DNA from: a virus
Length of the DNA: 32,732 bases
Virus record (IMG/VR): IMGVR_UViG_3300033571_017733
Location: 1 to 32,732 of that record
Strand: one strand, 5' to 3'
This document shows positions 1 to 8,282 of this stretch, one piece after another. The notes under the pieces are model-generated. The model was not told the origin of the DNA. It made no database searches and saw nothing but the letters and a program-made list of their open reading frames with translations. Each line of letters opens with the position of its first letter. Position 1 is the stretch's first letter. Position numbers and translations under genes: made by a program.

Positions 1-2
1 CT

Positions 3-3000
3 TCAGGTACTAGCGGCACTTCAGGTTCTAGTGGATCATCAGGATCAACAGGTAGTTCTGGTACTGCTGGTAGTAGCGGATCTTCCGGAACTTCAGGTAG
101 TTCTGGGTCTACTGGGACATCTGGCTCTACAGGAACTTCAGGTAGTTCTGGTTCCTCAGGCAGTTCTGGTACAAGTGGATCATCTGGAAGCACAGGTACT
201 TCTGGATCTAGCGGATCTACAGGTACTTCTGGATCTTCTGGTAGTACAGGTACTAGTGGTTCTTCTGGGTCTACTGGGACATCTGGTTCTAGTGGTAGCA
301 CAGGAACATCTGGATCTTCAGGCAGTACTGGTACATCCGGATCTAGTGGTAGTTCCGGTTCTACTGGGTCTAGCGGAAGCACAGGTACCTCAGGTTCTAG
401 CGGTAGTACAGGTACTAGCGGCTCTACTGGTACTAGTGGTTCTAGCGGTAGTACAGGAAGTAGCGGTTCTACAGGAACTTCAGGATCAAGCGGAAGTGCT
501 GGTTCTTCAGGAACTGCAGGAAGCAGTGGCTCTACTGGTACTAGCGGATCTACGGGTACTTCAGGTTCTTCAGGAACTGCAGGAAGTTCTGGTTCTACTG
601 GTACAAGTGGTTCTAGCGGCACATCAGGAAGTTCTGGTTCTTCAGGAAGTAGCGGTTCTACGGGGTCTAGTGGATCATCAGGATCTAGTGGAACAGGGTT
701 CAATACTATCAATAGCCCAGCAATAGGAAGAGTTTTATTATCAGATGGATCTACTAATGCAGCAACAGCATCCGCTAATTTGGTTTATTCAGGAAGTGCT
801 TTATATATAACAGGTTCTGTTTATATTTCAGGTTCTATAATATCTACATCTGGATCTTTAGAGAACATATCTCACATTGATTTTAATACAAATTCTACCT
901 CCAATATACAAGAGGCTAGAATGGTATGGGACAGTGGGGAAGGAACCCTACAGATGGGATTAGGAGGAGGAAATGTAGACTTAAACATAGGAGAGGACCT
1001 ATACTTGTATGTTTATAATTCAGAAACCTCATCTTTATCAAAAGGACAAGTAGTATATGTTTCAGGTTCTCAAGGCGGAAGAGCTGCTGTTAGATTAGCT
1101 TCTGCTGACAGAGAAAGAGGATCAGCAGGCACTCTGGGACTAGTTGCGGAAACAATAACAGCAGGAAGCGAAGGTTGGGTAATAACCGAAGGTGTTCTTA
1201 AAGGATTAAACACATCGGGGTATATTCCAGGTAATTTAATATTCGTAAGTAGTTCAGCAGGACAATACACACAAACAGAACCAGATGCTCCATTACATGC
1301 AGTAAGATTGGGATATGTTTTAAATGCAGATCCTACTCAAGGTAAAATATATATTAAGGTTGATAATGGATACGAATTAACAGAATTACACGACATATTA
1401 GATTTTACCACTACATCTTCTTATGGAGATTTACTGGTTAAGAGTGGAAGTGTTTGGATTAATTCCAAACAATTAACTGGTTCATATGGAATAACTGGAA
1501 GTTTGTCTATCAATAATTGGTTAGAATTAGCTTTAGGAAAGGATCCAGGAACTTCAAATACAACATCTTCCTACTTCTTTACAACCTCTTCCACAGATGA
1601 TACTGTACCTAATTTACAGTATAGAAATCATGGTAAATTGTGGGAAACTCACTGGTTAGAGGAAAGAACTGATACTGGTATAGTGTGGGGAGGCGTTACT
1701 ACATTTAGTGGGTCTACTATATATGTAACTAAAGGAGCAGGTTTAATTATAAACCATAACTCTTCTACTGGATCACACGGAGATACAGTACCTACTTATG
1801 TTTCTTTTGGACCAATAACAGCTAGTGCCACATACATAACATCCTCACAAGTAACTTATTTGTTGATAGATAGTGATGGCAGTTTAATTCAGCAAACTAC
1901 TCCATTCACCCCTCAGCAATACAATGAGAAATTTCCATTAGGATATATATTTTCTTTAAGCACTTCAAGTATTAGCTCATTTGCAGATTCTCGTGTAACT
2001 ACTTATGGTATATCTGAGCAACATAGTCAATTTGTTAGGGCGTTTGGTCCGTTAAAATTAAACGGATTTGATATAAGCCCTCAATCAGGAAGTTTAAGAA
2101 TTAGTATAGCAAGCGGTAAATCCTATAGATATGGAGGTTTCTACTCACAAAGTCCGGATGAACCTTCAATATATGATTCAGCAGCTATAGCTACTGGTAG
2201 TTTGGTAAGGGTATACAGAGACCCATCAGCAATTGGAGGATTTAGGGCTGCAACAAATGCTGGAGTTCCTTACACTACTATAGATCCTACTAAATATGAT
2301 AATGGATCTGGTACCTTAGCTAGTGTTGGAACTGATGAATGGACTATTCAAAGGGTTTTCCAAGGAGTAGTAAACGGGATAAGCTATGTTTACTATGGTC
2401 AAAACACATATGCTAGCCTTGCTTTAGCATTACAAGCTATATCAACAGATTCTTTCGTAGAATCAGAAACTAGTATAATAGCTTTACCGTTTATTGGCTA
2501 TATAATTGCTAAAGGAAATACAACCGATTTAAATAATACTACAGATAATAGGATTATACAAGCAGGTCTATTTAGAAATACTGCTGGATCCTCTGGAGGT
2601 GGAGGTGGAGCTGCTGCACAAAACTTAGATGATCTAGGGGATGTAACAATTACAACTCCAAGTACTGGACAAGCACTTGTTTACAATGCTGGTTTATGGG
2701 TTAATGGAAGTCCGTTATCAGCTTCATACGCAGCAACCTCTTCTTATTCAACAAATTTTGTAGTACAAGGTACTTTAACCATAAACGGTACTTCTTATAC
2801 AGCAGCTAGTTCAGGAACTTCCGGAACATCTGGATCTTCTGGAACTAGTGGCTCTTCCGGTTCGTCTGGTACTAGAGGTTCATCTGGTTCTTCCGGTAGT
2901 TCAGGAAGCACTGGAACTAGTGGTAGCACAGGTACTTCTGGATCTAGCGGCTCTACTGGTTCATCTGGCTCTACAGGAACTAGTGGAAGTGCTGGAACAA

Positions 3001-5255
3001 GTGGATCATCCGGTTCTTCCGGTAGTTCAGGAAGTACTGGAACTAGCGGAAGCACAGGTACTAGCGGTTCTTCAGGTTCTTCAGGAACTAGAGGATCTTC
3101 AGGTTCTTCTGGCTCTACTGGTTCATCTGGTTCATCAGGATCTACCGGATCCTCCGGATCAACAGGTACTAGCGGATCTTCCGGAACATCTGGTTCATCA
3201 GGATCTTCTGGAACCTCAGGTTCTTCAGGAAGTTCAGGGACTAGTGGTACAGGATTTACTACAATAGCTAATGCAGCTGATAATAGATTATTAACATCAG
3301 ACGGTACTGCAAATGCAGCAAATGCAGAAGCTAATTTAATATTTGATGGATCTATACTTACTATTACTGGTAGTGCTAGTCCAAAATTAATTTTAGGTAC
3401 TGTTGGTGGAGATGAAGGTGGAGAACTTTTATTAGGAAAAGCTCAAACTAACACATCAATAACTGGTAGCGGTGTAACAATAGATATTTGGCAAAATAGA
3501 CTTAGATTTTTTGAACAGGGTGGTGACGCTCGTGGATATTATATAGACATTACTACAGGCGCAGCAGGAGTTGGTACTAACTTGGTATCTGTAGGATCAT
3601 CTGGTACTTCAGGATCCTCAGGTACATCAGGTTCCTCTGGCAGTTCTGGGTCTACAGGATCCTCTGGTTCAACAGGTAGTTCTGGGTCTAGTGGTAGTAC
3701 AGGAACTAGTGGATCTTCTGGTTCATCTGGTTCCTCAGGTAGAGATGGTTCATCAGGAACTTCTGGATCTTCTGGTTCTACTGGAACGTCTGGGTCTTCT
3801 GGATCAACAGGAACTAGCGGTTCTAGCGGCTCTTCTGGTACCAGAGGAAGCTCAGGTTCATCAGGAAGCACAGGCTCATCCGGTTCATCAGGAAGCACAG
3901 GAAGCAGTGGTTCTACTGGATCATCAGGCTCTTCTGGTAGCAGCGGTTCTTCTGGAACAGGATTTAATACTATCAATAGTCCAGCTATAGGCCGAGTATT
4001 ACTTGCTGATAATAGTACAAATGCGGCTACAGCTTCTGCAGCTTTAGTATACAATGGAACAGCGTTCAGTGTATCTGGAAGTACAATTATAACAGGATCT
4101 TTAACTGTAACCAATACTATAAACGCTACTACATTAGTAGTACAAACCGTTACTTCCTCTGTAAGTTATATTACTGGATCTACTCAATTCGGTACTACTA
4201 TACAAAATACCCACCAGTTTACTGGAAGTGTTAGCATTAGCGGTTCTTTAATAATAAATGGAACCTCATATACAGCAGCTACTTCGGGTACAAGTGGATC
4301 CTCAGGAAGCGCAGGCTCCTCAGGTTCTACTGGAACTAGTGGTAGTTCCGGATCTACAGGAACCTCAGGAAGTTCTGGTTCTTCTGGAACTTCAGGTTCT
4401 AGTGGATCTTCTGGTTCCTCAGGTAGAGATGGTTCTTCAGGAACCTCTGGCTCATCTGGGTCTAGTGGGTCTACTGGTTCTAGTGGTTCCTCAGGAACAT
4501 CTGGTTCATCTGGTAGTACCGGAACTTCAGGTTCTAGTGGTTCTACTGGTTCCTCTGGCTCTACAGGTACTTCCGGTAGTTCTGGTACTAGTGGATCTAG
4601 CGGATCATCAGGTAGAGATGGTTCCTCAGGTACTTCCGGTAGTTCTGGATCTACTGGAACTTCAGGTTCTAGTGGTTCTACTGGTTCATCTGGTAGCACA
4701 GGTACAAGCGGTTCTTCAGGTACTTCTGGGTCTAGTGGCTCTTCCGGAACATCTGGCTCTTCTGGATCTTCTGGTAGTAGAGGTTCTAGTGGATCATCTG
4801 GTAGCACAGGCAGTTCAGGAAGTAGCGGCTCAACTGGGTCTTCAGGCACTGCAGGCTCATCAGGTAGCTCAGGAAGTAGCGGATCTTCTATATCTCTTAC
4901 AATTGCTGATGAAGGTACGGCTCAAGGTACTGCTACGTTCTTAAACTTTATAGGTGCAGGTGTTAGTGCTACAGTATCTAATAGTACTGGATCTATAACT
5001 ATAGGAGGTGGAGGTCTTACCACTAAAGCAGGATCTATAGCTAATACATCTTTCACTGGCAATCCTAGGAAAGCTACTGTAACATTCACTACAGCTTTTG
5101 GAAATACAAACTACGCAATAGTAGTAACAGGTGAGGACTCAAGAACTTGGACTATAGAAAGTAAATTAACAGGTAGTTTTGTAATAGACTCAAATAGTAA
5201 TGTAAGTTTAACAGGAACAACATATTGGGTAGCCACAGCTTATGGAGAAAGTTAA
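3..5255 (+). CDS. Giant tail-fibre protein with four collagen-like blocks (5' partial)
   Basis: The reading frame is open from the window edge, so the start is missing; 1750 residues are visible. A TTG at 780 lies inside this open frame and is not the real start. In order (residue 1 = base 3): Gly-X-Y block 2-230; a junction unit beginning GTGFNTINSP; a segment around 349-440 (GQVVYVSG to LGYV) of a type common in phage fibre/decoration proteins; a long beta-type region with WTIQRVFQG near 780; a Gly-rich linker and a DLGDVTITTPSTGQALVYN unit near 880; Gly-X-Y blocks at 938-1084, 1198-1320 and 1429-1629; and a beta-type C-terminal head with FTTAFGNTNYAIVVTGED. The X and Y positions are almost all Ser or Thr, with rare Ala, Arg-Asp and Thr-Arg and no Pro. 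Such fibres are normally trimeric shafts with a receptor-binding tip. The fibre role is inferred from composition and context; the exact receptor is unknown. Confidence 0.85.
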   Translation, partial: SGTSGTSGSSGSSGSTGSSGTAGSSGSSGTSGSSGSTGTSGSTGTSGSSGSSGSSGTSGSSGSTGTSGSSGSTGTSGSSGSTGTSGSSGSTGTSGSSGSTGTSGSSGSTGTSGSSGSSGSTGSSGSTGTSGSSGSTGTSGSTGTSGSSGSTGSSGSTGTSGSSGSAGSSGTAGSSGSTGTSGSTGTSGSSGTAGSSGSTGTSGSSGTSGSSGSSGSSGSTGSSGSSGSSGTGFNTINSPAIGRVLLSDGSTNAATASANLVYSGSALYITGSVYISGSIISTSGSLENISHIDFNTNSTSNIQEARMVWDSGEGTLQMGLGGGNVDLNIGEDLYLYVYNSETSSLSKGQVVYVSGSQGGRAAVRLASADRERGSAGTLGLVAETITAGSEGWVITEGVLKGLNTSGYIPGNLIFVSSSAGQYTQTEPDAPLHAVRLGYVLNADPTQGKIYIKVDNGYELTELHDILDFTTTSSYGDLLVKSGSVWINSKQLTGSYGITGSLSINNWLELALGKDPGTSNTTSSYFFTTSSTDDTVPNLQYRNHGKLWETHWLEERTDTGIVWGGVTTFSGSTIYVTKGAGLIINHNSSTGSHGDTVPTYVSFGPITASATYITSSQVTYLLIDSDGSLIQQTTPFTPQQYNEKFPLGYIFSLSTSSISSFADSRVTTYGISEQHSQFVRAFGPLKLNGFDISPQSGSLRISIASGKSYRYGGFYSQSPDEPSIYDSAAIATGSLVRVYRDPSAIGGFRAATNAGVPYTTIDPTKYDNGSGTLASVGTDEWTIQRVFQGVVNGISYVYYGQNTYASLALALQAISTDSFVESETSIIALPFIGYIIAKGNTTDLNNTTDNRIIQAGLFRNTAGSSGGGGGAAAQNLDDLGDVTITTPSTGQALVYNAGLWVNGSPLSASYAATSSYSTNFVVQGTLTINGTSYTAASSGTSGTSGSSGTSGSSGSSGTRGSSGSSGSSGSTGTSGSTGTSGSSGSTGSSGSTGTSGSAGTSGSSGSSGSSGSTGTSGSTGTSGSSGSSGTRGSSGSSGSTGSSGSSGSTGSSGSTGTSGSSGTSGSSGSSGTSGSSGSSGTSGTGFTTIANAADNRLLTSDGTANAANAEANLIFDGSILTITGSASPKLILGTVGGDEGGELLLGKAQTNTSITGSGVTIDIWQNRLRFFEQGGDARGYYIDITTGAAGVGTNLVSVGSSGTSGSSGTSGSSGSSGSTGSSGSTGSSGSSGSTGTSGSSGSSGSSGRDGSSGTSGSSGSTGTSGSSGSTGTSGSSGSSGTRGSSGSSGSTGSSGSSGSTGSSGSTGSSGSSGSSGSSGTGFNTINSPAIGRVLLADNSTNAATASAALVYNGTAFSVSGSTIITGSLTVTNTINATTLVVQTVTSSVSYITGSTQFGTTIQNTHQFTGSVSISGSLIINGTSYTAATSGTSGSSGSAGSSGSTGTSGSSGSTGTSGSSGSSGTSGSSGSSGSSGRDGSSGTSGSSGSSGSTGSSGSSGTSGSSGSTGTSGSSGSTGSSGSTGTSGSSGTSGSSGSSGRDGSSGTSGSSGSTGTSGSSGSTGSSGSTGTSGSSGTSGSSGSSGTSGSSGSSGSRGSSGSSGSTGSSGSSGSTGSSGTAGSSGSSGSSGSSISLTIADEGTAQGTATFLNFIGAGVSATVSNSTGSITIGGGGLTTKAGSIANTSFTGNPRKATVTFTTAFGNTNYAIVVTGEDSRTWTIESKLTGSFVIDSNSNVSLTGTTYWVATAYGES
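6..698 (+). repeat. Collagen-like Gly-X-Y coding block A
   Basis: At least 76 uninterrupted Gly-X-Y triplets, open at the left window edge, with Gly codons exactly 9 bases apart from 6 to 690. Ser is spelled with TCT, TCA, TCC, AGT and AGC in mixed order, so the protein repeat is much more regular than the DNA repeat. The block ends with GTGF. Confidence 0.9.
690..834 (+). repeat. Post-collagen junction unit, copy 1 (further copies near 3246 and 3954)
   Basis: The protein pattern GTGFnTI, then R-(V/L)-L, then (D/A)-x-(S/T)-x-NAA-x-A-x-A, then L-(V/I)-(Y/F)-x-G appears directly after blocks A (690), B (3246) and C (3954), and leads each time into an ITGS/VSGS beta strand. Copies 1 and 3 are very similar at DNA level, differing largely at third codon positions. 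They look like duplicated capping or trimer-registering units; that role is inference. Confidence 0.75.
2814..3254 (+). repeat. Collagen-like Gly-X-Y coding block B
   Basis: 48 Gly-X-Y triplets followed by a closing GTG and Phe. The triplets are mainly GSS, GST and GTS, with two GTR and one GSA. The block follows the beta-type unit INGTSYTAA, which recurs before block D. Confidence 0.9.
3594..3962 (+). repeat. Collagen-like Gly-X-Y coding block C
   Basis: 40 Gly-X-Y triplets then GTGF. It contains one GRD triplet (coding near 3740) and one GTR triplet, the only regularly recurring charged positions in the blocks. Confidence 0.9.
4287..4889 (+). repeat. Collagen-like Gly-X-Y coding block D
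   Basis: 67 Gly-X-Y triplets, preceded by INGTSYTAA as in block B. It contains two GRD triplets and one GSR. Unlike A to C it does not end in GTGF but runs into the C-terminal head (SISLTIADEG). Confidence 0.9.
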
Positions 5256-5266
5256 TAGTTACGGAT

Positions 5267-6874
5267 ATGCGACTAATAAACACATCTTTTAGATTAACAA
5301 ATTCTATTTTTAAAGTAGGAAACCTAAGTTTGTCTGCTCCAATAGTTGGACAAGTCTATAGAGCAGTAACTGTTAACACTTTGGATGCGTTAGAGTATCA
5401 AAAAGTGGATGGAACATTAGAAACAGTAAATTTAGCTCAAGATGTACCTCAATATATATTGGCAGTATCCGGATCTATACCAGATAATACACAAGCAGGC
5501 GCATTTAGTACAGTAACTGTAACAAACTTGCTTATAACTTCTAGCGTTGATGATTTTGTGTTTACAGAACAGTTAATAACAACTGTAGGATCTGGAACTT
5601 GGACAAAACCAGTTGGAGTAACTCAAGTTATAGTTGAATGTTGGGGCGGCGGTGGTGCTGGTGGAGGATCTACTATAAACGGTACTACAGGTGGAGGAGG
5701 AGGTGGAGGACAGTATTCGAGAAAATTAGTAACATATGATTTATCTCAAAGTAGTAAATCCTATTCAGTAGGAAGTTCTACAGCAGGAGGAACGGGTATT
5801 GGCGCTACTGGTAGCAGTACTACTTGGGAAACAAACGTAGTTATTGCCGTAGGAGGAACGGGAGGCGATGTAGGAGGAACAGTTGATCAACCCGCACCAG
5901 GGGGAATAGGAAATAGAAGCGGTTCCATAGGGGATGTGATTTATTTCGGAGCAGATGGGACTGCTGGGTCAGCCACTTTTCCAGATTTCGTTCCATTCGG
6001 AGGAGATGGAGGAGCAGGAGCAGGATCAGGAGGAAAAACAGTTGAGTTATCTGATTTTAAGGAGTATGGGGGAATTGGTGGAATAGGAGCTGCTAATTCT
6101 TCTGCAAATGGAAATCCAGGAGAAAATTATGGAGGGGGAGGTGGCGGAGCTGTAAAAGTTTCAGGCGCAAACCGTTCAGGAGGCAGTGGAGCTCAAGGTC
6201 TAATTAGATTAATATATCCAGTTGTCCCCCAACTATCAGTAGACCCGCAAAATTCTCTAAGTTACCCAGGATCAGGTACTTCTTGGTATGATTTATCATT
6301 TAATAATTTTACAGGATCACTATTCAATTCTCCCACTTATACTAGTACACCTCCAGCTAATTTTAGTTTTAATGGAACAAATCAATATGCTATATTTCCA
6401 TATTCTGGGTCTGCAACATCCAATTTTACATTAACAGCTTGGGTAAAAATTCCAACAACTGGTGGTAGATCGTTTTTATCTAGAGGAAGAGACTTTTCTG
6501 GGGACGGATGGAGTTTATATTTAGGTACGGATTCAAACACCAAGCCAGTATTCGGAGTAGTTACTACAGCTCCTAGTACAGTATCTTCTATAATTTCAGG
6601 AAGTTCAGCAATAATTACAAATGAATGGTATTTTTTAGTAGGGGTATGGACAGGTGGGGTTTCTCAAGCCCTGTATGTTAATAGTGTATTAGAGACATCT
6701 GGTAATAATACTGGAACTAGTTTAAGGAGTTCTACAGAAGGTATAGCTGTAGCTAGTTTATCAACAATTGGGTTTTTTGACATGTCCATAGGGAATTTTA
6801 AAGTATATTCTGACGCTTTAACTGAACAACAAATAATTCGTCTTTATAATAATGAGCTTAATAGATATGTGTAA
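5267..6874 (+). CDS. Adhesin-like tail protein: Gly-rich domain plus LamG-like lectin domain
   Basis: 535 residues from the ATG at 5267, the first after the upstream stop; an in-frame TTG at 5225 would overlap the fibre gene by 31 bases and is less likely. Residues 1-100 are beta-type. Residues about 105-318 form a Gly-rich domain opening with GSGTWTKPVGVTQVIVECW and closing with GAQGLIRLIY, the layout of phage Gly-rich receptor-binding domains. Residues about 323-535 (YDLSFNNFTG, FNGTNQYAIF, FTLTAWVKI, EWYFLVGVW, IGNFKVYSDALTEQQI) match the concanavalin A-like LamG_3 fold, which usually binds glycans. It directly follows the giant fibre gene, so it may be its tip adhesin or a separate receptor-binding protein. 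Fold assignment is from pattern recognition. Confidence 0.8.
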   Translation: MRLINTSFRLTNSIFKVGNLSLSAPIVGQVYRAVTVNTLDALEYQKVDGTLETVNLAQDVPQYILAVSGSIPDNTQAGAFSTVTVTNLLITSSVDDFVFTEQLITTVGSGTWTKPVGVTQVIVECWGGGGAGGGSTINGTTGGGGGGGQYSRKLVTYDLSQSSKSYSVGSSTAGGTGIGATGSSTTWETNVVIAVGGTGGDVGGTVDQPAPGGIGNRSGSIGDVIYFGADGTAGSATFPDFVPFGGDGGAGAGSGGKTVELSDFKEYGGIGGIGAANSSANGNPGENYGGGGGGAVKVSGANRSGGSGAQGLIRLIYPVVPQLSVDPQNSLSYPGSGTSWYDLSFNNFTGSLFNSPTYTSTPPANFSFNGTNQYAIFPYSGSATSNFTLTAWVKIPTTGGRSFLSRGRDFSGDGWSLYLGTDSNTKPVFGVVTTAPSTVSSIISGSSAIITNEWYFLVGVWTGGVSQALYVNSVLETSGNNTGTSLRSSTEGIAVASLSTIGFFDMSIGNFKVYSDALTEQQIIRLYNNELNRYV

Positions 6875-6887
6875 TAAAAAATTGAAT

Positions 6888-7079
6888 ATGAAAAACACAA
6901 TAACTGTAAATTTTAAAATACTAGGTATTATTCTTTTATCATTTTTTTTCTTTTTATATTACTATAACTATAGGCCTGTTGAAGAATATCAGATATATAA
7001 TTACATTAATGAAGACACTACATACATTACTCCAGAAGAGTGGTGGATAAAGACATATCCCCCCACATTTAATAATTAA
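6888..7079 (+). CDS. Small single-span membrane protein
   Basis: 63 residues from ATG 6888; an in-frame ATG at 6852 would add 12 residues and overlap the upstream gene by 23 bases. A hydrophobic segment at residues 11-28 (ILGIILLSFFFFLYYYNY) is followed by about 35 polar residues rich in Tyr, Glu and Thr and a WW pair near the end. The layout suggests an N-in, C-out inner-membrane protein. Its place between fibre genes does not reveal a role; a lysis accessory or superinfection function is possible, but no family is recognised. Confidence 0.55.
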   Translation: MKNTITVNFKILGIILLSFFFFLYYYNYRPVEEYQIYNYINEDTTYITPEEWWIKTYPPTFNN

Positions 7080-7104
7080 CTTTGTAGAATAACATACAGA
7101 TAAA

Positions 7105-7114
7105 ATATTTATAA
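7105..7114 (+). promoter_or_regulatory. Late-type element before the short-fibre gene
   Basis: ATATTTATAA lies within a 16-base string identical to that before the tube gene at 18837, but the ATG at 7118 begins only 4 bases after TATTTATA, which would give a nearly leaderless transcript. A TAACTTTG at 7077 lacks a -33 partner. Confidence 0.4.
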
Positions 7115-7117
7115 TAA

Positions 7118-7921
7118 ATGTCAATATTTTACACAGATACCGGAAGTTTAGGACTGCTAGAAGTATCCGCTAGTGCAGAGAAAGTACTTACCGTAAGAGG
7201 TAGCGGATCCGCAATTTTAGTTGTTTCCGGCTCATCAGGACCTTTATTGGAGTTATCTGATTTAAAGGCAGGAAATAATATATTTACACTTACTTCTGGT
7301 AGTGTGGATGTGTTTTATATAGAACCTAGCACAAGAGTCGTAATATCAGGGTCTTTGGTAGTAACTAGCGGAATAACTGGTTCCTTATCAGGATCGGCAG
7401 GGGGTTCTGGGGCTGGATTTCCTTTTTCAGGATCAGCTGTAATAACTGGTAGTTTATTAGTAACCCAATCGTTTGTTGATTTTTCTAGGGCTACTTCTAT
7501 AACAGGATCTTTTTTCACAGGGTCTGCTTTTACAGGATCTTTTAGAGGGGATGGTAGCGGCCTTACTGGAATAGCAGCGGGTACTTTTTTAGTAACAGCT
7601 ACAGGTATATCTATAGCTGACCCTACTTCTGCGGAAGACGTCACACTATTATTCACTTCTGGAAGTACTGTTATTAGATCTGTAAGAGGAGTTATAAGAG
7701 GATCTGCTAACCCTTCCGTTACTGTGACTTTGAGATATGATGCTGATAGAAACGCTGCTGGAACTGCTATAGTAAGTGCACAGACTGTTACTAGTACCAC
7801 AAGTAGTGTTAACTTAGCTTTGACAGCAAATACTACCGTACCTGCTAATAACTTTGTATGGCTAGAAACAACAGCTTTAGCTGGAACTGTCAATGAATTA
7901 TTTATCGGATTAATATATTAA
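7118..7921 (+). CDS. Tail-fibre-type protein with G-S beta repeats
   Basis: 267 residues. The first two thirds are built from short strands punctuated by SGS/TGS (VISGSLVVTSG, VITGSLLVTQS, ITGSFFTGSAFTGSF), the same motif family as in the giant fibre. A GDGSGLTGI loop near residue 150, a hallmark of phage fibre proteins, leads into a beta-type C-terminal domain (about 160-267). The ATG follows the A/T-rich late-type element by only 4 bases. It is probably a short fibre or fibre-associated subunit; the precise role is unknown. Confidence 0.7.
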   Translation: MSIFYTDTGSLGLLEVSASAEKVLTVRGSGSAILVVSGSSGPLLELSDLKAGNNIFTLTSGSVDVFYIEPSTRVVISGSLVVTSGITGSLSGSAGGSGAGFPFSGSAVITGSLLVTQSFVDFSRATSITGSFFTGSAFTGSFRGDGSGLTGIAAGTFLVTATGISIADPTSAEDVTLLFTSGSTVIRSVRGVIRGSANPSVTVTLRYDADRNAAGTAIVSAQTVTSTTSSVNLALTANTTVPANNFVWLETTALAGTVNELFIGLIY

Positions 7922-7930
7922 ATTTAGTTT

Positions 7931-8275
7931 ATGCCTTTAGACTACATAGAAGACGAAACAATATATTGGATAGATCCTTCAAATGGGGATGTTTGGGAAA
8001 GAACAGGCGGGTGTTCCCAATGTGGGGATTGTTGTGATGATGATCCTGTAGATCACCTATTTAAAAACCAAGATGGAAATTGGGTTCAAGGACAGGGATT
8101 AGATCCTGTAATACATGGTAAATGTGCTTACTTTAGACTAACAGAAGATAATAAAGGATTTTGCACAGGGAGGGATACACATTATTATTTAAATGGATGT
8201 AAATTTCAACCTTCAAAACCTAATCATATAACAGATTGGCCTAATTGTACCTATAAATTTACTAAAATAAATTAA
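7931..8275 (+). CDS. CxxCxxCC cysteine-cluster (YkgJ/FliB-type) small protein
   Basis: 114 residues with Cys28, Cys31, Cys34 and Cys35 in a CSQCGDCC motif, plus Cys65, Cys78, Cys90 and Cys106. The CxxCxxCC signature defines the zinc/iron-chelating YkgJ family, which includes flagellin lysine methylases (FliB) where the cluster works with SAM. This protein is short and has no visible SAM-binding motif of its own. It starts 9 bases after the previous stop and ends 7 bases before the next gene, so it is translated within the fibre cassette. Metal binding is well supported by the motif; the reaction, if any, is not known. Confidence 0.65.
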   Translation: MPLDYIEDETIYWIDPSNGDVWERTGGCSQCGDCCDDDPVDHLFKNQDGNWVQGQGLDPVIHGKCAYFRLTEDNKGFCTGRDTHYYLNGCKFQPSKPNHITDWPNCTYKFTKIN

Positions 8276-8282
8276 GTTATGT

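Noticed and set aside
31-726. Open frame rich in Val, Leu and Gln over the first collagen-like block
   Set aside because: It is the alternative frame of the GGN-(TCN/AGY)-(TCN/AGY/ACN) repeat; the Gly-X-Y frame is open across the window edge and joins the giant fibre.
780-782. TTG as the start of the giant fibre gene
   Set aside because: The frame is open upstream to the window edge and the preceding residues belong to the same repeat and junction unit.
2848-3267. Similar Val/Leu-rich open frames at 2848, 3691 and 4258
   Set aside because: Shadows of the Gly-X-Y repeat; low-complexity composition follows directly from the repeat in a shifted frame.
4184-4849. Long minus-strand frames rich in Pro, Glu, Val and Leu (also at 2795 and 3539)
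   Set aside because: The reverse complement of Gly/Ser/Thr codons reads as Pro/Glu/Val/Leu; no start context or homology, and the plus-strand gene explains the region.
6-4889. Gly/Ser repeats as a CRISPR array or satellite DNA
   Set aside because: Periodicity is 9 bases in a coding frame, with varied synonymous codons and no constant repeat with unique spacers.
7077-7084. TAACTTTG as a Bacteroidota -7 box before 7118
   Set aside because: It contains the stop codon of the upstream gene and lacks a -33 element.
7315-7893. Minus-strand frame of 192 residues
   Set aside because: Antisense shadow of the fibre gene at 7118; no initiation context and no recognisable domain.
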